From Georgenia satyanarayanai (GTDB taxonomy: Bacteria; Actinomycetota; Actinomycetes; Actinomycetales; Actinomycetaceae), in the NCBI RefSeq assembly GCF_900116375.1, contig NZ_UETB01000001.1, positions 62,001 to 126,000 of the forward strand: a stretch of DNA of 64,000 bases, read 5' to 3'. The position numbers and the translations under genes are program-made. Shown here piece by piece: positions 9,275 through 17,041 of the stretch. Below the pieces are notes generated by a model, which searched no databases, was not told the DNA's origin, and saw nothing but the letters and a program-made list of their open reading frames with translations. Position 1 is the stretch's first letter. Each line of letters opens with the position of its first letter.

Positions 9275-10509
9275 GCCCTGCCCTGCCTGCGGGCGAGCCC
9301 GTCCCCGCGGACGGGGCGCTGCCCGCCTCCGCCGCGGCCGGCTCCGACCAGCGGGACTTCGGCGTCTACCTCCACGTGCCCTTCTGCCGGGTGCGCTGCG
9401 GGTACTGCGACTTCAACACCTACACCGCGACCGAGCTCGGGGGCGGAGCGAGCCAGGCGGCCTACGCGGACACCGCGCGGCGGGAGGTCGACCTCGCCGC
9501 GGGCGTCCTCTCGCGGGCCGGTGTCGCGCAGCGGGAGGTGTCGACCGTGTTCGTCGGGGGCGGGACGCCCACGCTGCTGCCCGCCGCCGACCTCGCCGCG
9601 ATGCTCGCCCACGTGCGGGGGACGTGGGGGCTGGCCGACGGCGCCGAGGTGACCACGGAGGCCAACCCGGACTCCGTGACGCCCGCGTCGCTCGAGCAGC
9701 TCGCCGACGCCGGCTTCACGCGCGTCTCGTTCGGGATGCAGTCCGCCGTCCCGCACGTGCTGGCCACGCTCGACCGCACGCACGACCCCGCGCGCCTTCC
9801 CGACGTCGTGCGCTGGGCGCGCGACGCGGGCCTCGACGTGTCGGTGGACCTCATCTACGGGACGCCGGGGGAGTCGGCCGCGGACTGGCGGACCAGCCTG
9901 GAGACCGCCGTCGCCCTCGAGCCGGACCACGTCTCCGCCTACGCGCTCGGCATCGAGCCGGGCACGAAGATGGGGGCGCAGGTCCGCCGCGGCGAGCTGC
10001 CGATGCCCGACGACGACGACGCGGCCCTCAAGTACGAGGCGGCCGACGACGTCCTCACCGCCGCCGGCCTGTCCTGGTACGAGGTGTCGAACTTCGCGAC
10101 GACGCCGGAGCACGCGTGCCGGCACAACCTCAACTACTGGCGCGGCGCGGACTGGTGGGGGATCGGGCCGGGGGCGCACAGCCACGTGGGCGGGGTGCGC
10201 TGGTGGAACGTCAAGCACCCGCGCGCCTACGCCCACCGCCTCGACCAGGGCCTGAGCCCCGGCGCCGGGCACGAGGTGCTCGACGACGGCGCCCGCGAGC
10301 TCGAGCGGGTGCTGCTCGGCGTGCGGCTGGCCGAGGGCCTGGAGCTGGCGCCGGGGACCGGGCGCGTGCCGGAGAAGCACCGCGAGGCCGTGGCCGGGCT
10401 CATCGCCGAGGGGCTCGTCGACATGCCCGCCGCCCGCGCCGGCCGCATCCTCCTCACCCGCCGCGGCCGCCTGCTCGCCGACACCGTCGTCCGGGCCCTG
10501 ACGGACTGA
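9271..10509 (+). CDS. hemW: HemW, radical-SAM heme chaperone (coproporphyrinogen III oxidase-like)
   Basis: The 412-residue product has the radical-SAM cluster CX3CX2C at Cys39, Cys43 and Cys46 ([14 protein letters not shown]), the glycine-rich VGGGTPT motif, and the HNLNYW heme-binding signature that separates HemW from true HemN oxidases. Family knowledge says HemW inserts heme into proteins and is not an oxidase. The start overlaps the lepA stop by 4 bp. A pyrimidine-rich tract and half of a dispersed repeat follow the stop. Confidence 0.93.
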   Translation: MSPALPAGEPVPADGALPASAAAGSDQRDFGVYLHVPFCRVRCGYCDFNTYTATELGGGASQAAYADTARREVDLAAGVLSRAGVAQREVSTVFVGGGTPTLLPAADLAAMLAHVRGTWGLADGAEVTTEANPDSVTPASLEQLADAGFTRVSFGMQSAVPHVLATLDRTHDPARLPDVVRWARDAGLDVSVDLIYGTPGESAADWRTSLETAVALEPDHVSAYALGIEPGTKMGAQVRRGELPMPDDDDAALKYEAADDVLTAAGLSWYEVSNFATTPEHACRHNLNYWRGADWWGIGPGAHSHVGGVRWWNVKHPRAYAHRLDQGLSPGAGHEVLDDGARELERVLLGVRLAEGLELAPGTGRVPEKHREAVAGLIAEGLVDMPAARAGRILLTRRGRLLADTVVRALTD

Positions 10510-10516
10510 CGGCCTA

Positions 10517-10567
10517 CCCTCCCTCCCTCCCTCCCCCCCTCCCTCCCGCGCCGAGCGCTGAGTTGTT
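10517..10567 (+). repeat. Pyrimidine tract plus family-A half repeat
   Basis: An uninterrupted C/T run (CCCTCC repeated) leads into the 19-mer CGCCGAGCGCTGAGTTGTT at 10549-10567. The same 19-mer recurs inside the SNF2 gene at 21668-21686 and, as complete hairpins, at 62553-62709. Only one arm is present here; I found no inverted partner downstream. It lies between the convergent hemW and lipoprotein genes. Confidence 0.8.
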
Positions 10568-10683
10568 CCGGTCACCCCTCGCGTCGATGTCCCGGCGTCT
10601 GGGGAGGAAGCCCGTCCTGACGGCAGACGCGACGTCGGCCGGGTGCCGGCACCACGGCAGCGACCGGGAGTCCCGACAGGTCG

Positions 10684-11820
10684 TCAGCCGGCTCCGGACG
10701 GGCCGGCCGGAACGAGGGCCACGTCGGCACCCTCGACGACGGTCGCCCCACCCGCGGTGACGAGGACGGGCACGGCCGGCTCGGTGACGCCGTCGTCGTA
10801 GGCGACCGCGTCGGCCCCGGTGACGACGTTGACCGCGCGGACCGCGGAGTCGGACCTGAGATAGGCGAAGAGGTTCCCCGCCGCGGACAGGCCCAGGCCC
10901 TCCGTGGGGCGCTCCCACCGCTCACCGTCAGGACGGCCCACGAGAGACCCGTCCTCGACCGTGACGAGGGTGCCCGAGATCGGCTCGGTCACGGCGTCGC
11001 GCACGCCGGTGGCGAGGACCTCACCGGTCGTGAGGTCGACGAGCACGCCGAGCGCCTGCCCCGGTTCCCCGAGCAGCGCGGTGCCGGGCGGTGCCTGCAC
11101 ACCGGGCAGCGCGCCCGGTTCCGGTCCGGTCCCCAGGTCGGCGAGCGGCAGCTGCCACGAGGTGCCGGCCCCGTCCGCGTGGAGCGTGCCGTCGGTCGCC
11201 GTGAGGACGACGCCTGCGTACTCGCCCACGACGGTGACGTCGTCGTCCTCGCTGGCGACGACCTCGCCGGTGGCCGGGTCGAGCACGACGCGCGGTCCCG
11301 TCTCTCCCATCGCGGCGCGAGGGGCGGGCGCGGCGAACACGGCGCCCGGCCCCTGCAGCGGGCCAGGGACGTCGACCGGGCCCCACACCAGCTCCCCCGT
11401 AGCGAGGTCGTAGGCGCTCGCGGACGTCTCGCTCAACGTGTCCCGCCCGGGCGTGACGTCGTTGAGGATCGCGATCGTCCGCTCACCGGCGCGGCTGAGC
11501 GTGAAACCCGTGCACGACGGCGGCCGCTCGGCACGCCACAGCAGCGTGCCGTCCTCCCGCGCGGCGACGAAGCGCAGGGGCTCGCCGTCCTCCGGGTGGT
11601 CCAGGCCGAGCAGCAGCCCGTCGAGCTCTTGGGGCACCTGGTCCCACCCCGGGTCGAGGACCGGCAGCCCGGACAGGGCGAGGGGCAGGGAGTCCTCGTG
11701 GACCTCCTCCGAGGGTGCGGCCCGGTCCTCGAGGACGGCCGGCTCGGTCTCCACGGGAGGGTCACCGGCGCAGCCGGCCAGCAGGCCGGCGACGGCGAGC
11801 AGTGCCAAGCGCCGCCTCAC
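10684..11820 (-). CDS. Predicted lipoprotein with beta-propeller-like repeats
   Basis: A 378-residue protein starting VRRRLALLAVAGLLAGC, a signal peptide with a lipobox whose Cys17 would be lipidated, so it sits on the outer face of the membrane. Repeats of the type DGTLLW, ATGEVVAS, TTGEVLATG and NVVTGADAVAYDDG suggest a PQQ-like/quinoprotein beta-propeller fold. It is the last gene of an apparent leftward operon behind dsbA- and ccdA-like genes; its GTG overlaps the upstream stop as GTGA. No enzymatic residue is recognisable. A scaffold role in thiol-redox or cytochrome maturation is only inferred from the neighbours. Confidence 0.75.
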   Translation of the reverse strand: MRRRLALLAVAGLLAGCAGDPPVETEPAVLEDRAAPSEEVHEDSLPLALSGLPVLDPGWDQVPQELDGLLLGLDHPEDGEPLRFVAAREDGTLLWRAERPPSCTGFTLSRAGERTIAILNDVTPGRDTLSETSASAYDLATGELVWGPVDVPGPLQGPGAVFAAPAPRAAMGETGPRVVLDPATGEVVASEDDDVTVVGEYAGVVLTATDGTLHADGAGTSWQLPLADLGTGPEPGALPGVQAPPGTALLGEPGQALGVLVDLTTGEVLATGVRDAVTEPISGTLVTVEDGSLVGRPDGERWERPTEGLGLSAAGNLFAYLRSDSAVRAVNVVTGADAVAYDDGVTEPAVPVLVTAGGATVVEGADVALVPAGPSGAG

Positions 11821-12707
11821 GCGTGTCCGCCCGTGTGCTCGGACGGCTCGGACGGTTCCGGCTGCCGCGCTGCGCCGCCCTCGGCCTCCCTCCGGCGCCA
11901 CACCGCCCACACCCCCAGGGCGGCGAGGGCCAGGACGGCGATGAGCACCGGCTCGGGCACCGCCGCCCCGACGGTCAGCAGCGACGACTGCACGTCCCCC
12001 AGGACCTGGGTCGGCACCAGCTGGGGGAGACTGGCCAGCCCGTTGGTGCGCAGGAAGACGACGCCGACGACGACGAGCAGCACCCCGGTGAGCACCGAGG
12101 TCGTGTGCAGCTGGAACGGCCCCACCTGCCAGGCACGGCCACGCAGCCTGGCCCGCCCGCGTGCGCCGAGGCGGCTCCACACGGCGGCGATGGCGACGAG
12201 CGGCACCACCATGCCCGCGCCGTAGACGGCCAGCAGCACGCCGGCCAGCACCGGGGAGGGCTCCGTCGCGGCCATGGTGAGGACGGCCCCGAGGATCGGG
12301 CCGGAGCAGAACCCGGCGATCCCCGACACGGTGCCGAGCAGGACCGAGCGGAGGACGGAGCCCTTGCCGTGCGCGGCCGACCGCACCGACCGGGTGCCGG
12401 GCAGCAGCCGGGACAGGTCGAAGCCGAGGCCGAGGACCTGGAGGACGCCGAAGGTGATGATGAGCCAGCCCGCGACGGTGATGAGGAGGTCCCGGTGGGC
12501 GGTGAGCAGCGAGCCGAGCAGCGAGGCGCCGAGGCCGAGGGGGACGAGCGTGGCCGACAGCCCGAGGAGGAAGAGCCCGCCGTGGAGGAGGAGGCGCCTG
12601 CGGGTGCCGACGGTCGTCGCGAAGAAGGCGGGCAGCAGCAGTGCGCCGCAGGGGCTGAGCAGGGCCAGGGCACCGCCGAGGAAGGCGGCGAGAAGACTCA
12701 GCTCCAT
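11817..12707 (-). CDS. CcdA/DsbD-type thiol-disulfide transmembrane protein
   Basis: A 296-residue polytopic protein of the CcdA/DsbD transmembrane family, which carries electrons from cytoplasmic thioredoxin to the cell surface for cytochrome c maturation or disulfide reduction. The two conserved membrane cysteines are visible in ALLSPCGALLLPAF (Cys20) and GIAGFCSGPILGAV. About six to seven hydrophobic helices are present, with the last near the C-terminus (VLIAVLALAALGVWAV) before a polar tail. The ATG shares one base with the upstream dsbA-like stop (TGATG), so the genes are tightly coupled. Confidence 0.85.
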   Translation of the reverse strand: MELSLLAAFLGGALALLSPCGALLLPAFFATTVGTRRRLLLHGGLFLLGLSATLVPLGLGASLLGSLLTAHRDLLITVAGWLIITFGVLQVLGLGFDLSRLLPGTRSVRSAAHGKGSVLRSVLLGTVSGIAGFCSGPILGAVLTMAATEPSPVLAGVLLAVYGAGMVVPLVAIAAVWSRLGARGRARLRGRAWQVGPFQLHTTSVLTGVLLVVVGVVFLRTNGLASLPQLVPTQVLGDVQSSLLTVGAAVPEPVLIAVLALAALGVWAVWRRREAEGGAARQPEPSEPSEHTGGHA

Positions 12708-13429
12708 CAGGCGCCGGCCTCGGACAGCGCCTGCTCGACCGCCGTGACGAAGACGTCGGTGGGCTGGGCACCGAGGATCGGCTGCCCGGCGAGGAGGAAC
12801 GCCGGGGTGGAGAAGGCGCCGATGGTCGCGGCCTCGTCGATGTTGCGCTGGACCGCGTCCGCCACCTCCTCGGACCTCATGTCCGCGGTGAAGCGCTCCA
12901 CGTCCAGCCCGAGCTCGTCGGCCGTGGCGACGAGCGCCTCGTCCGTGAGCCCGCGCGGGGGAAGCGCGACGCCCTCGGGGAACAGGGCGTCGTGGAAGTC
13001 GAGGTAGCGGCCCTGCAGCCCCGCGGCGTAGGCCGCGAGCGCTGCGGTGCGGGAGTCCTCGCCGAAGACGGCGATGTCGCGGAACTCGATGCGCAGGTCC
13101 CCGGCGGCGGCGTAGTCGAGCATCGCCGGTGCGGTGTCGGCGGCCCAGGACGCGCAGAAGGGGCACTGGTAGTCGGAGTAGACGATGAGGCTCACCGGTG
13201 CGTCGACAGGGCCGGCCGCGAGCGGGTCGTCCGCCTCGAGGCGGGTGAGGTCGACGGTCGGGGCGGTCTCCGGCGTGACGACGTCGGCGACCGGCGCGGG
13301 GGAGGCCGCCGGGTCCGCGGCGTCCTCGCGCCCGGACAGCACGACTGACACCGAGACGAGCACGGCCGCGAGACCGACGATGAGGGCGGGGACGAGCCAC
13401 GGCGTACGGCGCGTGGGGGTGGAAGACAT
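12707..13429 (-). CDS. DsbA-like membrane-anchored thiol-disulfide oxidoreductase
   Basis: A 240-residue protein with an N-terminal signal anchor (about residues 11-32), an extracytoplasmic linker, and a thioredoxin fold with the active site CPFC at Cys89/Cys92 (YSDYQCPFCASW) and the cis-Pro loop AFSTPAF. The form resembles actinobacterial DsbA/MdbA-type oxidoreductases. It is first in a leftward operon with a CcdA-type protein and a lipoprotein. The start has AAGGAC upstream. The promoter lies in the divergent region with two BlaI-like operators, so BlaI control of this operon is likely but inferred. Confidence 0.88.
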   Translation of the reverse strand: MSSTPTRRTPWLVPALIVGLAAVLVSVSVVLSGREDAADPAASPAPVADVVTPETAPTVDLTRLEADDPLAAGPVDAPVSLIVYSDYQCPFCASWAADTAPAMLDYAAAGDLRIEFRDIAVFGEDSRTAALAAYAAGLQGRYLDFHDALFPEGVALPPRGLTDEALVATADELGLDVERFTADMRSEEVADAVQRNIDEAATIGAFSTPAFLLAGQPILGAQPTDVFVTAVEQALSEAGA

Positions 13430-13466
13430 GTCGTCCTTGGGGGATCGGGGGCGGGACGGCGGCGGC

Positions 13467-13502
13467 TACTAAGCCACGTAGTAATTACTATCATCTATAG
13501 TA
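13467..13502. promoter_or_regulatory. Two tandem BlaI/MecI/CopY-type operators
   Basis: Two 17-bp dyads, each TACTA-N7-TAGTA, lie 2 bp apart: 13467-13483 and 13486-13502. In the second the symmetry extends to TACTAT/ATAGTA. The TACTA...TAGTA core is that of BlaI/MecI-family operators. The sites fill an AT-rich island between the leftward dsbA-like operon and the rightward operon that encodes a BlaI-family repressor. The second site runs into the AGGAGG ahead of the rightward first gene, so bound repressor would block both transcription and ribosome access. Confidence 0.8.
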
Positions 13503-13507
13503 GGAGG

Positions 13508-14044
13508 ATGGTCTGGTCAGCTTCCTCACGGTCCGGCGTCAGCGTGCGGCCCACGACGACGGCGCAGGTGCTGCGCGGCTGGGACGCTCGGCGCTGGGCG
13601 GTCGCCGCTGCCGTCGCCGTGGGGTACGGCGCCGTCGTGGGGCTCGCGACGGTGATCATCCCGAACCCGGTCTTCGCCCGCGACGTCCCGGTCGTGGCGT
13701 GGAACTACCCCGTCCTCGTCCTCACCGCGCTGGTCGTCGGGCTGCTCGCGGCGAGCTACGTGCGCCCCCTCGGCAGCGCCGGCCCCGCGCCGGGCGGCGC
13801 CGCGGCGAGGCGCGCGAGCCGTGCCGGCACGGCCGGTGGCGTGCTCGCCTGGTTCGCGGTCGGCTGCCCGGTGTGCAACAAGATCGCGCTGCTGGCGCTG
13901 GGCTACTCCGGCGCACTGACCTGGTTCGCCCCCGTCCAGCCCCTTCTCGCCGTGCTCGCGCTGGCCCTCACCGGCTGGGCGCTCGTCGTGCGGCTCCGCG
14001 GGGAGATCGCCTGCCCGGTCCCGGCGGTGGTCGCCCGTGGCTGA
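13508..14044 (+). CDS. Four-helix membrane protein with CPVC motif
   Basis: A 178-residue protein with about four transmembrane helices and a CPVC pair (Cys120/Cys123, WFAVGCPVCNK) at the start of the third, plus Cys169 near the C-terminus. A CxxC at a membrane edge beside dsbA and ccdA genes suggests thiol-redox work, although I cannot assign the family. It is first in a rightward operon with blaI- and M56-type genes; the next start overlaps its end by 8 bp. AGGAGG directly abuts the ATG with no spacer, which is unusual. The start may be misassigned (next in-frame GTG at 13544). Confidence 0.75.
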   Translation: MVWSASSRSGVSVRPTTTAQVLRGWDARRWAVAAAVAVGYGAVVGLATVIIPNPVFARDVPVVAWNYPVLVLTALVVGLLAASYVRPLGSAGPAPGGAAARRASRAGTAGGVLAWFAVGCPVCNKIALLALGYSGALTWFAPVQPLLAVLALALTGWALVVRLRGEIACPVPAVVARG

Positions 14045-14405
14045 GCACGCCCCCACGCTCGGGCCGCTCGAGCGTGAGGTCATGGAGATCCTCTGGGACT
14101 GCCCCGAAGAGATGTGCACCCGTGACGTCCTCGAGCGCACCGGCCAGTCCCTCGCGTACACGACGATCGCGACCGTCCTCACCAACCTCCACCGCAAGGG
14201 CCTGGTGGAGAAGGTCCTCGTGGGCAGGGTCTGGGCCTACCGGCCGCTCGTGGCCCGCAGCGAGTACACCGCCGAGGTGATGGCGCGTGCCCTGGCCTCC
14301 AGTGGCAACCGCAGCGACTCCCTCCTCCACTTCGTGGGCTCGATCCCCGAGGAGGACCTTGCCGTCCTCCGCACGCTGCTCGACGGCGACGGGGGCGCAC
14401 GGTGA
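14037..14405 (+). CDS. BlaI/MecI/CopY-family transcriptional repressor
   Basis: A 122-residue winged-helix repressor beginning LGPLEREVMEILWDCPE, with the recognition region SLAYTTIATVLTNLHRKGLVEK. Family members are dimers that bind TACTA-type dyads and are removed when a partner M56 membrane protease signals. Two such dyads lie upstream of this operon, and an M56 peptidase gene follows with an ATGA-type overlap. No beta-lactamase gene is in the window, so the regulated function here is more likely the divergent redox operons. Confidence 0.92.
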   Translation: MAEHAPTLGPLEREVMEILWDCPEEMCTRDVLERTGQSLAYTTIATVLTNLHRKGLVEKVLVGRVWAYRPLVARSEYTAEVMARALASSGNRSDSLLHFVGSIPEEDLAVLRTLLDGDGGAR

Positions 14406-15358
14406 CGGGTCTGGTCGCCGTCGCCGGTCTCGTCACGCTGCTGGCCGTGGGCGCGACGGCCGGACCGTGGGCACTCGCCCGCCTGGCGCCGGCGCTGGCC
14501 CGGCGGCCGCGTGCCGGGATCACCGCCTGGACGGCCGGCGCCGTCCTGTGGGTGCTGGGGCTGCTCGCGCTGGGCCCGCTCGTCGGCTGGGTGGCCGGCG
14601 GTCCCGGCCTTCCCGGGCCTGCCGGCGCCGTGTGCCGCCGCTGCCTGGAGGCGAGCAACCCCTTCGTCGCGGCCACGGCGGTCGACGTCCCGCCCGCCGT
14701 GCCGCTCCTCGCCGCCGCACTCCTCGGGCTCGCCCTCCTCGCCGTCCTCGGCGCGACGGCACGCCGCCGGAGGCGCGAGGTGAGGGCGCACGTGGCGGCC
14801 CTCGCCGCGACGGCGCGGCGCAGCACCGTCGGTGGTGAGCGTGTGTGGCTCGTGCCCACGGTCGAGCCGGCCGCCTACACGCTGCCGCGCGCCGGCGTCG
14901 TCCTGTCGAGCGGGACCGTCGACGCACTCGACCACGAGCAGCTGGGGGCCGTCCTCGCGCACGAGCGGGCCCACCTGGACGGACGCCACCATCTTGTCCT
15001 TGCCGTCCTCGGCGGGCTGCAGGCGGTCCTCGGCTGGGTCCCGCTCCTGCGCCACGCCCGCGATGCCGTGGCCGCCTACGCCGAGATGGCCGCCGACGAC
15101 GCGGCACTGCGGGCCCACGGCTCGCGCGCCCTCGCCGGTGCACTCCTCGCCCTGCACCGGCCCGGCGTGGCCGCGGGCGTCGCCCTGCACGCCGGGGCGG
15201 TCCAGGTGCCCTCGCGCATCGCCCGCCTGGCGGGCGGCACCGTGGCCCCGGACCGCCTCGCCGGCGCCCTCGTCGCCTGCTACCTCCTCGTCGCCGCGGC
15301 GGCGGTCACGCTGGTCACCGTGCCGTACGCGGCGACGATCCTCCAGGGCGCCTGCTGA
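14402..15358 (+). CDS. M56-family (BlaR1/MecR1-like) membrane metallopeptidase
   Basis: A 318-residue membrane protein with hydrophobic helices near residues 5-22, 42-62, 98-118 and at the C-terminus (about 285-312), and a zinc-protease motif HERAH (His187, Glu188, His191) in LGAVLAHERAHLDG. This is the membrane-protease half of a BlaR1-type signalling pair. It lacks the extracellular penicillin-binding sensor of BlaR1. The short loop between helices 2 and 3 contains a CRRC pair (AVCRRCLEA), the only candidate sensory element. Its expected target is the BlaI-type repressor encoded just upstream. Confidence 0.88.
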   Translation: MTGLVAVAGLVTLLAVGATAGPWALARLAPALARRPRAGITAWTAGAVLWVLGLLALGPLVGWVAGGPGLPGPAGAVCRRCLEASNPFVAATAVDVPPAVPLLAAALLGLALLAVLGATARRRRREVRAHVAALAATARRSTVGGERVWLVPTVEPAAYTLPRAGVVLSSGTVDALDHEQLGAVLAHERAHLDGRHHLVLAVLGGLQAVLGWVPLLRHARDAVAAYAEMAADDAALRAHGSRALAGALLALHRPGVAAGVALHAGAVQVPSRIARLAGGTVAPDRLAGALVACYLLVAAAAVTLVTVPYAATILQGAC

Positions 15359-15382
15359 GCCGAGCTCGCCGCGCGAGGGCGG

Positions 15383-15676
15383 TCAGGCGAGGGACAGGAA
15401 GAGCTTTTGCAGCTTCTCGACGTCCAGGGTCTCCTCGCCGTTCGACTCGACGAGGCACTGCCTCATGCCCGAGGCGATGATCGCGAAGCCGGCCCGGTCC
15501 AGGGCCTTGGACACCGCCGCGAGCTGCGTGACGACGTCCTCGCAGTCCCGCCCCTCCTCGAGCATGCCGACGACTCCGGCGAGCTGGCCCTGCGCGCGCT
15601 TGAGGCGGTTGACGACCTTGCCCATGTCCGCGGGGTCGAGCTCGATGCCGCGACGTCCGGCCACGTCGGTGCTCAT
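15383..15676 (-). CDS. CsoR/CstR-family repressor, persulfide-sensor type
   Basis: A 97-residue all-helical DUF156 protein. Aligned by eye to copper-sensing CsoR, the two cysteines are kept (Cys45 in RDCEDVVTQ and Cys74 in MRQCL, 29 apart), but the His four residues before the second Cys is Gly70. Losing that copper ligand is characteristic of CstR, which forms Cys-Cys di- to tetrasulfide bridges with persulfides. Two matching operators lie at 16225-16240 and 19270-19285, ahead of its own operon and of rhodanese genes. It overlaps the DUF302 gene by 4 bp. Confidence 0.87.
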   Translation of the reverse strand: MSTDVAGRRGIELDPADMGKVVNRLKRAQGQLAGVVGMLEEGRDCEDVVTQLAAVSKALDRAGFAIIASGMRQCLVESNGEETLDVEKLQKLFLSLA

Positions 15677-16068
15677 GCCACGGCCAGGGCTGCCAGGGCG
15701 GCGCGCAGGCGTCCTGCGGCGTCATCGGCGACGGCGTGGAGCGCGTCGTTGCCGGTCACCTCGACCATGGTCTGCGGGTCGAGGGCCTCGACGACGGTGC
15801 GCGTCGCGCCCGTGGAGCGGACGACGACGTTGCACGGCAGGAGGAGCCCGATCGACTCCTCCGCCTGGAGCGCGCGGTGCGCCAGGGGCGGGTTGCAGGC
15901 GCCGAGGATGACCTGCGGCGGGATGTCGACGTCCAGCTTCTGCTTGAGGGTGGCGGCCATGTCGATCTCGGTGAGGATGCCGAAGCCCTGCTCGGACAGC
16001 GCCGCGCGCAGTGCCGCCATGGTGTCGTCGAAGGTCTGCTCCACGGTCGTGCTGATTCCGTAGCTCAT
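15673..16068 (-). CDS. DUF302 domain protein
   Basis: A 131-residue single-domain DUF302 protein: N-terminal FDDTMAALRAALSEQGFGIL, the conserved ILGACNPPLAHRAL around Cys58, and LLLPCNVVVR. The biochemical role of the family is unsettled; such genes are common beside rhodaneses and CsoR/CstR regulators. Here it starts the cstR operon, with AGGAG 7 nt before the ATG and an ATGA overlap into cstR. The conserved Cys residues make it a candidate for handling reactive sulfur or metal, by inference only. Confidence 0.85.
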   Translation of the reverse strand: MSYGISTTVEQTFDDTMAALRAALSEQGFGILTEIDMAATLKQKLDVDIPPQVILGACNPPLAHRALQAEESIGLLLPCNVVVRSTGATRTVVEALDPQTMVEVTGNDALHAVADDAAGRLRAALAALAVA

Positions 16069-16224
16069 GGTGTTCTCCTGCTCGGTGGACGATCAGGCGC
16101 TGCGGCCTGCGGACTGCTCGGCCAGCTCCGCGCGGACCTGGCTGGAAGAAGGCGGGGACACCGTCACGGAGGGCGGTGAGAGCGGGGAGGGAGACGTTGC
16201 CGGCCTGGTCCCCGCGATGCGATG

Positions 16225-16240
16225 ATACCCCTACGGGTAT
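16225..16240. promoter_or_regulatory. CsoR/CstR-type operator upstream of DUF302-cstR
   Basis: Perfect inverted repeat ATACCC-CTAC-GGGTAT, the AT-flanked C-run/G-run dyad bound by the CsoR/CstR family. It lies about 157 bp upstream of the DUF302 start and is closely similar to the site at 19270-19285. The stretch between it and the DUF302 gene (16069-16224) holds no convincing gene. Confidence 0.75.
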
Positions 16241-16277
16241 GTCAACGGTCGGCCGTGTGCGGTTGTTCCGCGCGGGC

Positions 16278-16604
16278 TCACGCGCGGCAGCGCGTGCCCG
16301 TCAGCCGGTGGGCCAGGCCGTACCCGACCGCGACGACGGCTCCAAGGGCGCCGGGCACCGCGTGCGGCTCGGCGCCGAGCAGCCAACCGGCAGCGAGCAC
16401 GGTCACGAGTGGGACGACCGTGCACGGCGTGAGGTCGACGGTGCGGTGCCCGCGCGTGGGGACGTAGGTCGCCAGGACCGTGGCCCCGCCGACGGCCGCG
16501 AGCGCCACGAGCCCGGTCCACAGGGGTGCGCGCGTCGCGTCCCAGCCGCCGCCCTCGCTGAGGAGGAGGGTGAGGAGGAGCGGCGCGAGCGCCACCGTCG
16601 CCAC
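16278..16604 (-). CDS. Small membrane protein, possibly the shifted 3' half of the upstream gene
   Basis: Up to 108 residues with about four hydrophobic segments (VATVALAPLLLTLLL, LWTGLVALAAVGGATVLATYV, VVPLVTVLAAGWLLG, GALGAVVAVGYGLAHRL) and C-terminal GTRC. No family recognised. It overlaps the preceding reading frame (16403-17041) by about 200 bp and has no clear Shine-Dalgarno before its first GTG. Either the upstream frame is non-coding at its 3' end, or the two are one gene split by a frameshift near 16620-16650. Confidence 0.4.
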   Translation of the reverse strand: MATVALAPLLLTLLLSEGGGWDATRAPLWTGLVALAAVGGATVLATYVPTRGHRTVDLTPCTVVPLVTVLAAGWLLGAEPHAVPGALGAVVAVGYGLAHRLTGTRCRA

Positions 16605-17041
16605 CGTGTGGCGCAGCGTCCAGCGGCGTGGGGGCGCGGACCGGACAGGCTCACGGGACGTGACCGGTCGACCGCGACGAGAGAGGCGACCTTGCCGAGC
16701 GGGTCACCGCCCGGGGCCGCGGGTGCGGAACCGGCGTGGGCGACGTCGTCGAGCGCGTCCACAGCGCCGGCGAGGTACGCCTCCCACGACGGTGCCGTGT
16801 CCGCGCGGTCCTCGAGCGTGCGCCAGTGTGCACGCGCGTGGAGGAGCGCGGCGTCCGCCGGCTCTCGGGAGAGCCGGCGGCGCAGGTCGCCGAGGGCGGC
16901 GACGGCGCCCTCGTGGTACTTCACCGCGGGACGCGCGGTGCCGTCAACGGAGACGGCGCACAGCGAAGCGTCCCCGGTGGCCGTCTCGAGCCGGGTGAGG
17001 GCCTCGCCCCGGCGCTCGTCCACGGCCTGGGTCAACGGCAC
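16403..17041 (-). CDS. Hypothetical soluble protein; 3' part doubtful
   Basis: The first 130 or so residues look genuinely coding: VPLTQAVDERRGEALTRL, then SVDGTARPAVKYHEGAVAAL and DALDDVAHAGSAP. After about residue 140 the composition changes to Arg/Ser-rich, typical of out-of-frame GC-rich DNA, while a neighbouring frame becomes strongly hydrophobic. The GTG at 17041 overlaps the stop of the 38-residue gene, implying translational coupling. No family recognised. A frameshift joining it to the membrane frame is the simplest explanation. Confidence 0.4.
   Translation of the reverse strand: MPLTQAVDERRGEALTRLETATGDASLCAVSVDGTARPAVKYHEGAVAALGDLRRRLSREPADAALLHARAHWRTLEDRADTAPSWEAYLAGAVDALDDVAHAGSAPAAPGGDPLGKVASLVAVDRSRPVSLSGPRPHAAGRCATRWRRWRSRRSSSPSSSARAAAGTRRAHPCGPGSWRSRPSAGPRSWRPTSPRAGTAPSTSRRARSSHS

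Noticed and set aside
10517-10548. Pyrimidine tract considered as a simple-sequence phase-variation tract
   Set aside because: It lies between convergent genes and outside coding or promoter positions, so length change would not switch a gene; treated as part of the repeat element.
11817-13400. Very long minus-strand frames spanning several genes in the redox block
   Set aside because: Arg/Pro-rich shadow translations of GC-rich coding DNA; the real genes have signal peptides, motifs and coupled starts in other frames.
15383-15676. Assignment as copper-sensing CsoR
   Set aside because: The His ligand position is Gly, and the regulated neighbours are rhodaneses rather than copper exporters.
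16093-16167. A 24-codon minus-strand frame ending AELAEQSAGRSA between the CstR operator and the DUF302 gene
   Set aside because: No Shine-Dalgarno and no recognisable product; too short to support without expression data.
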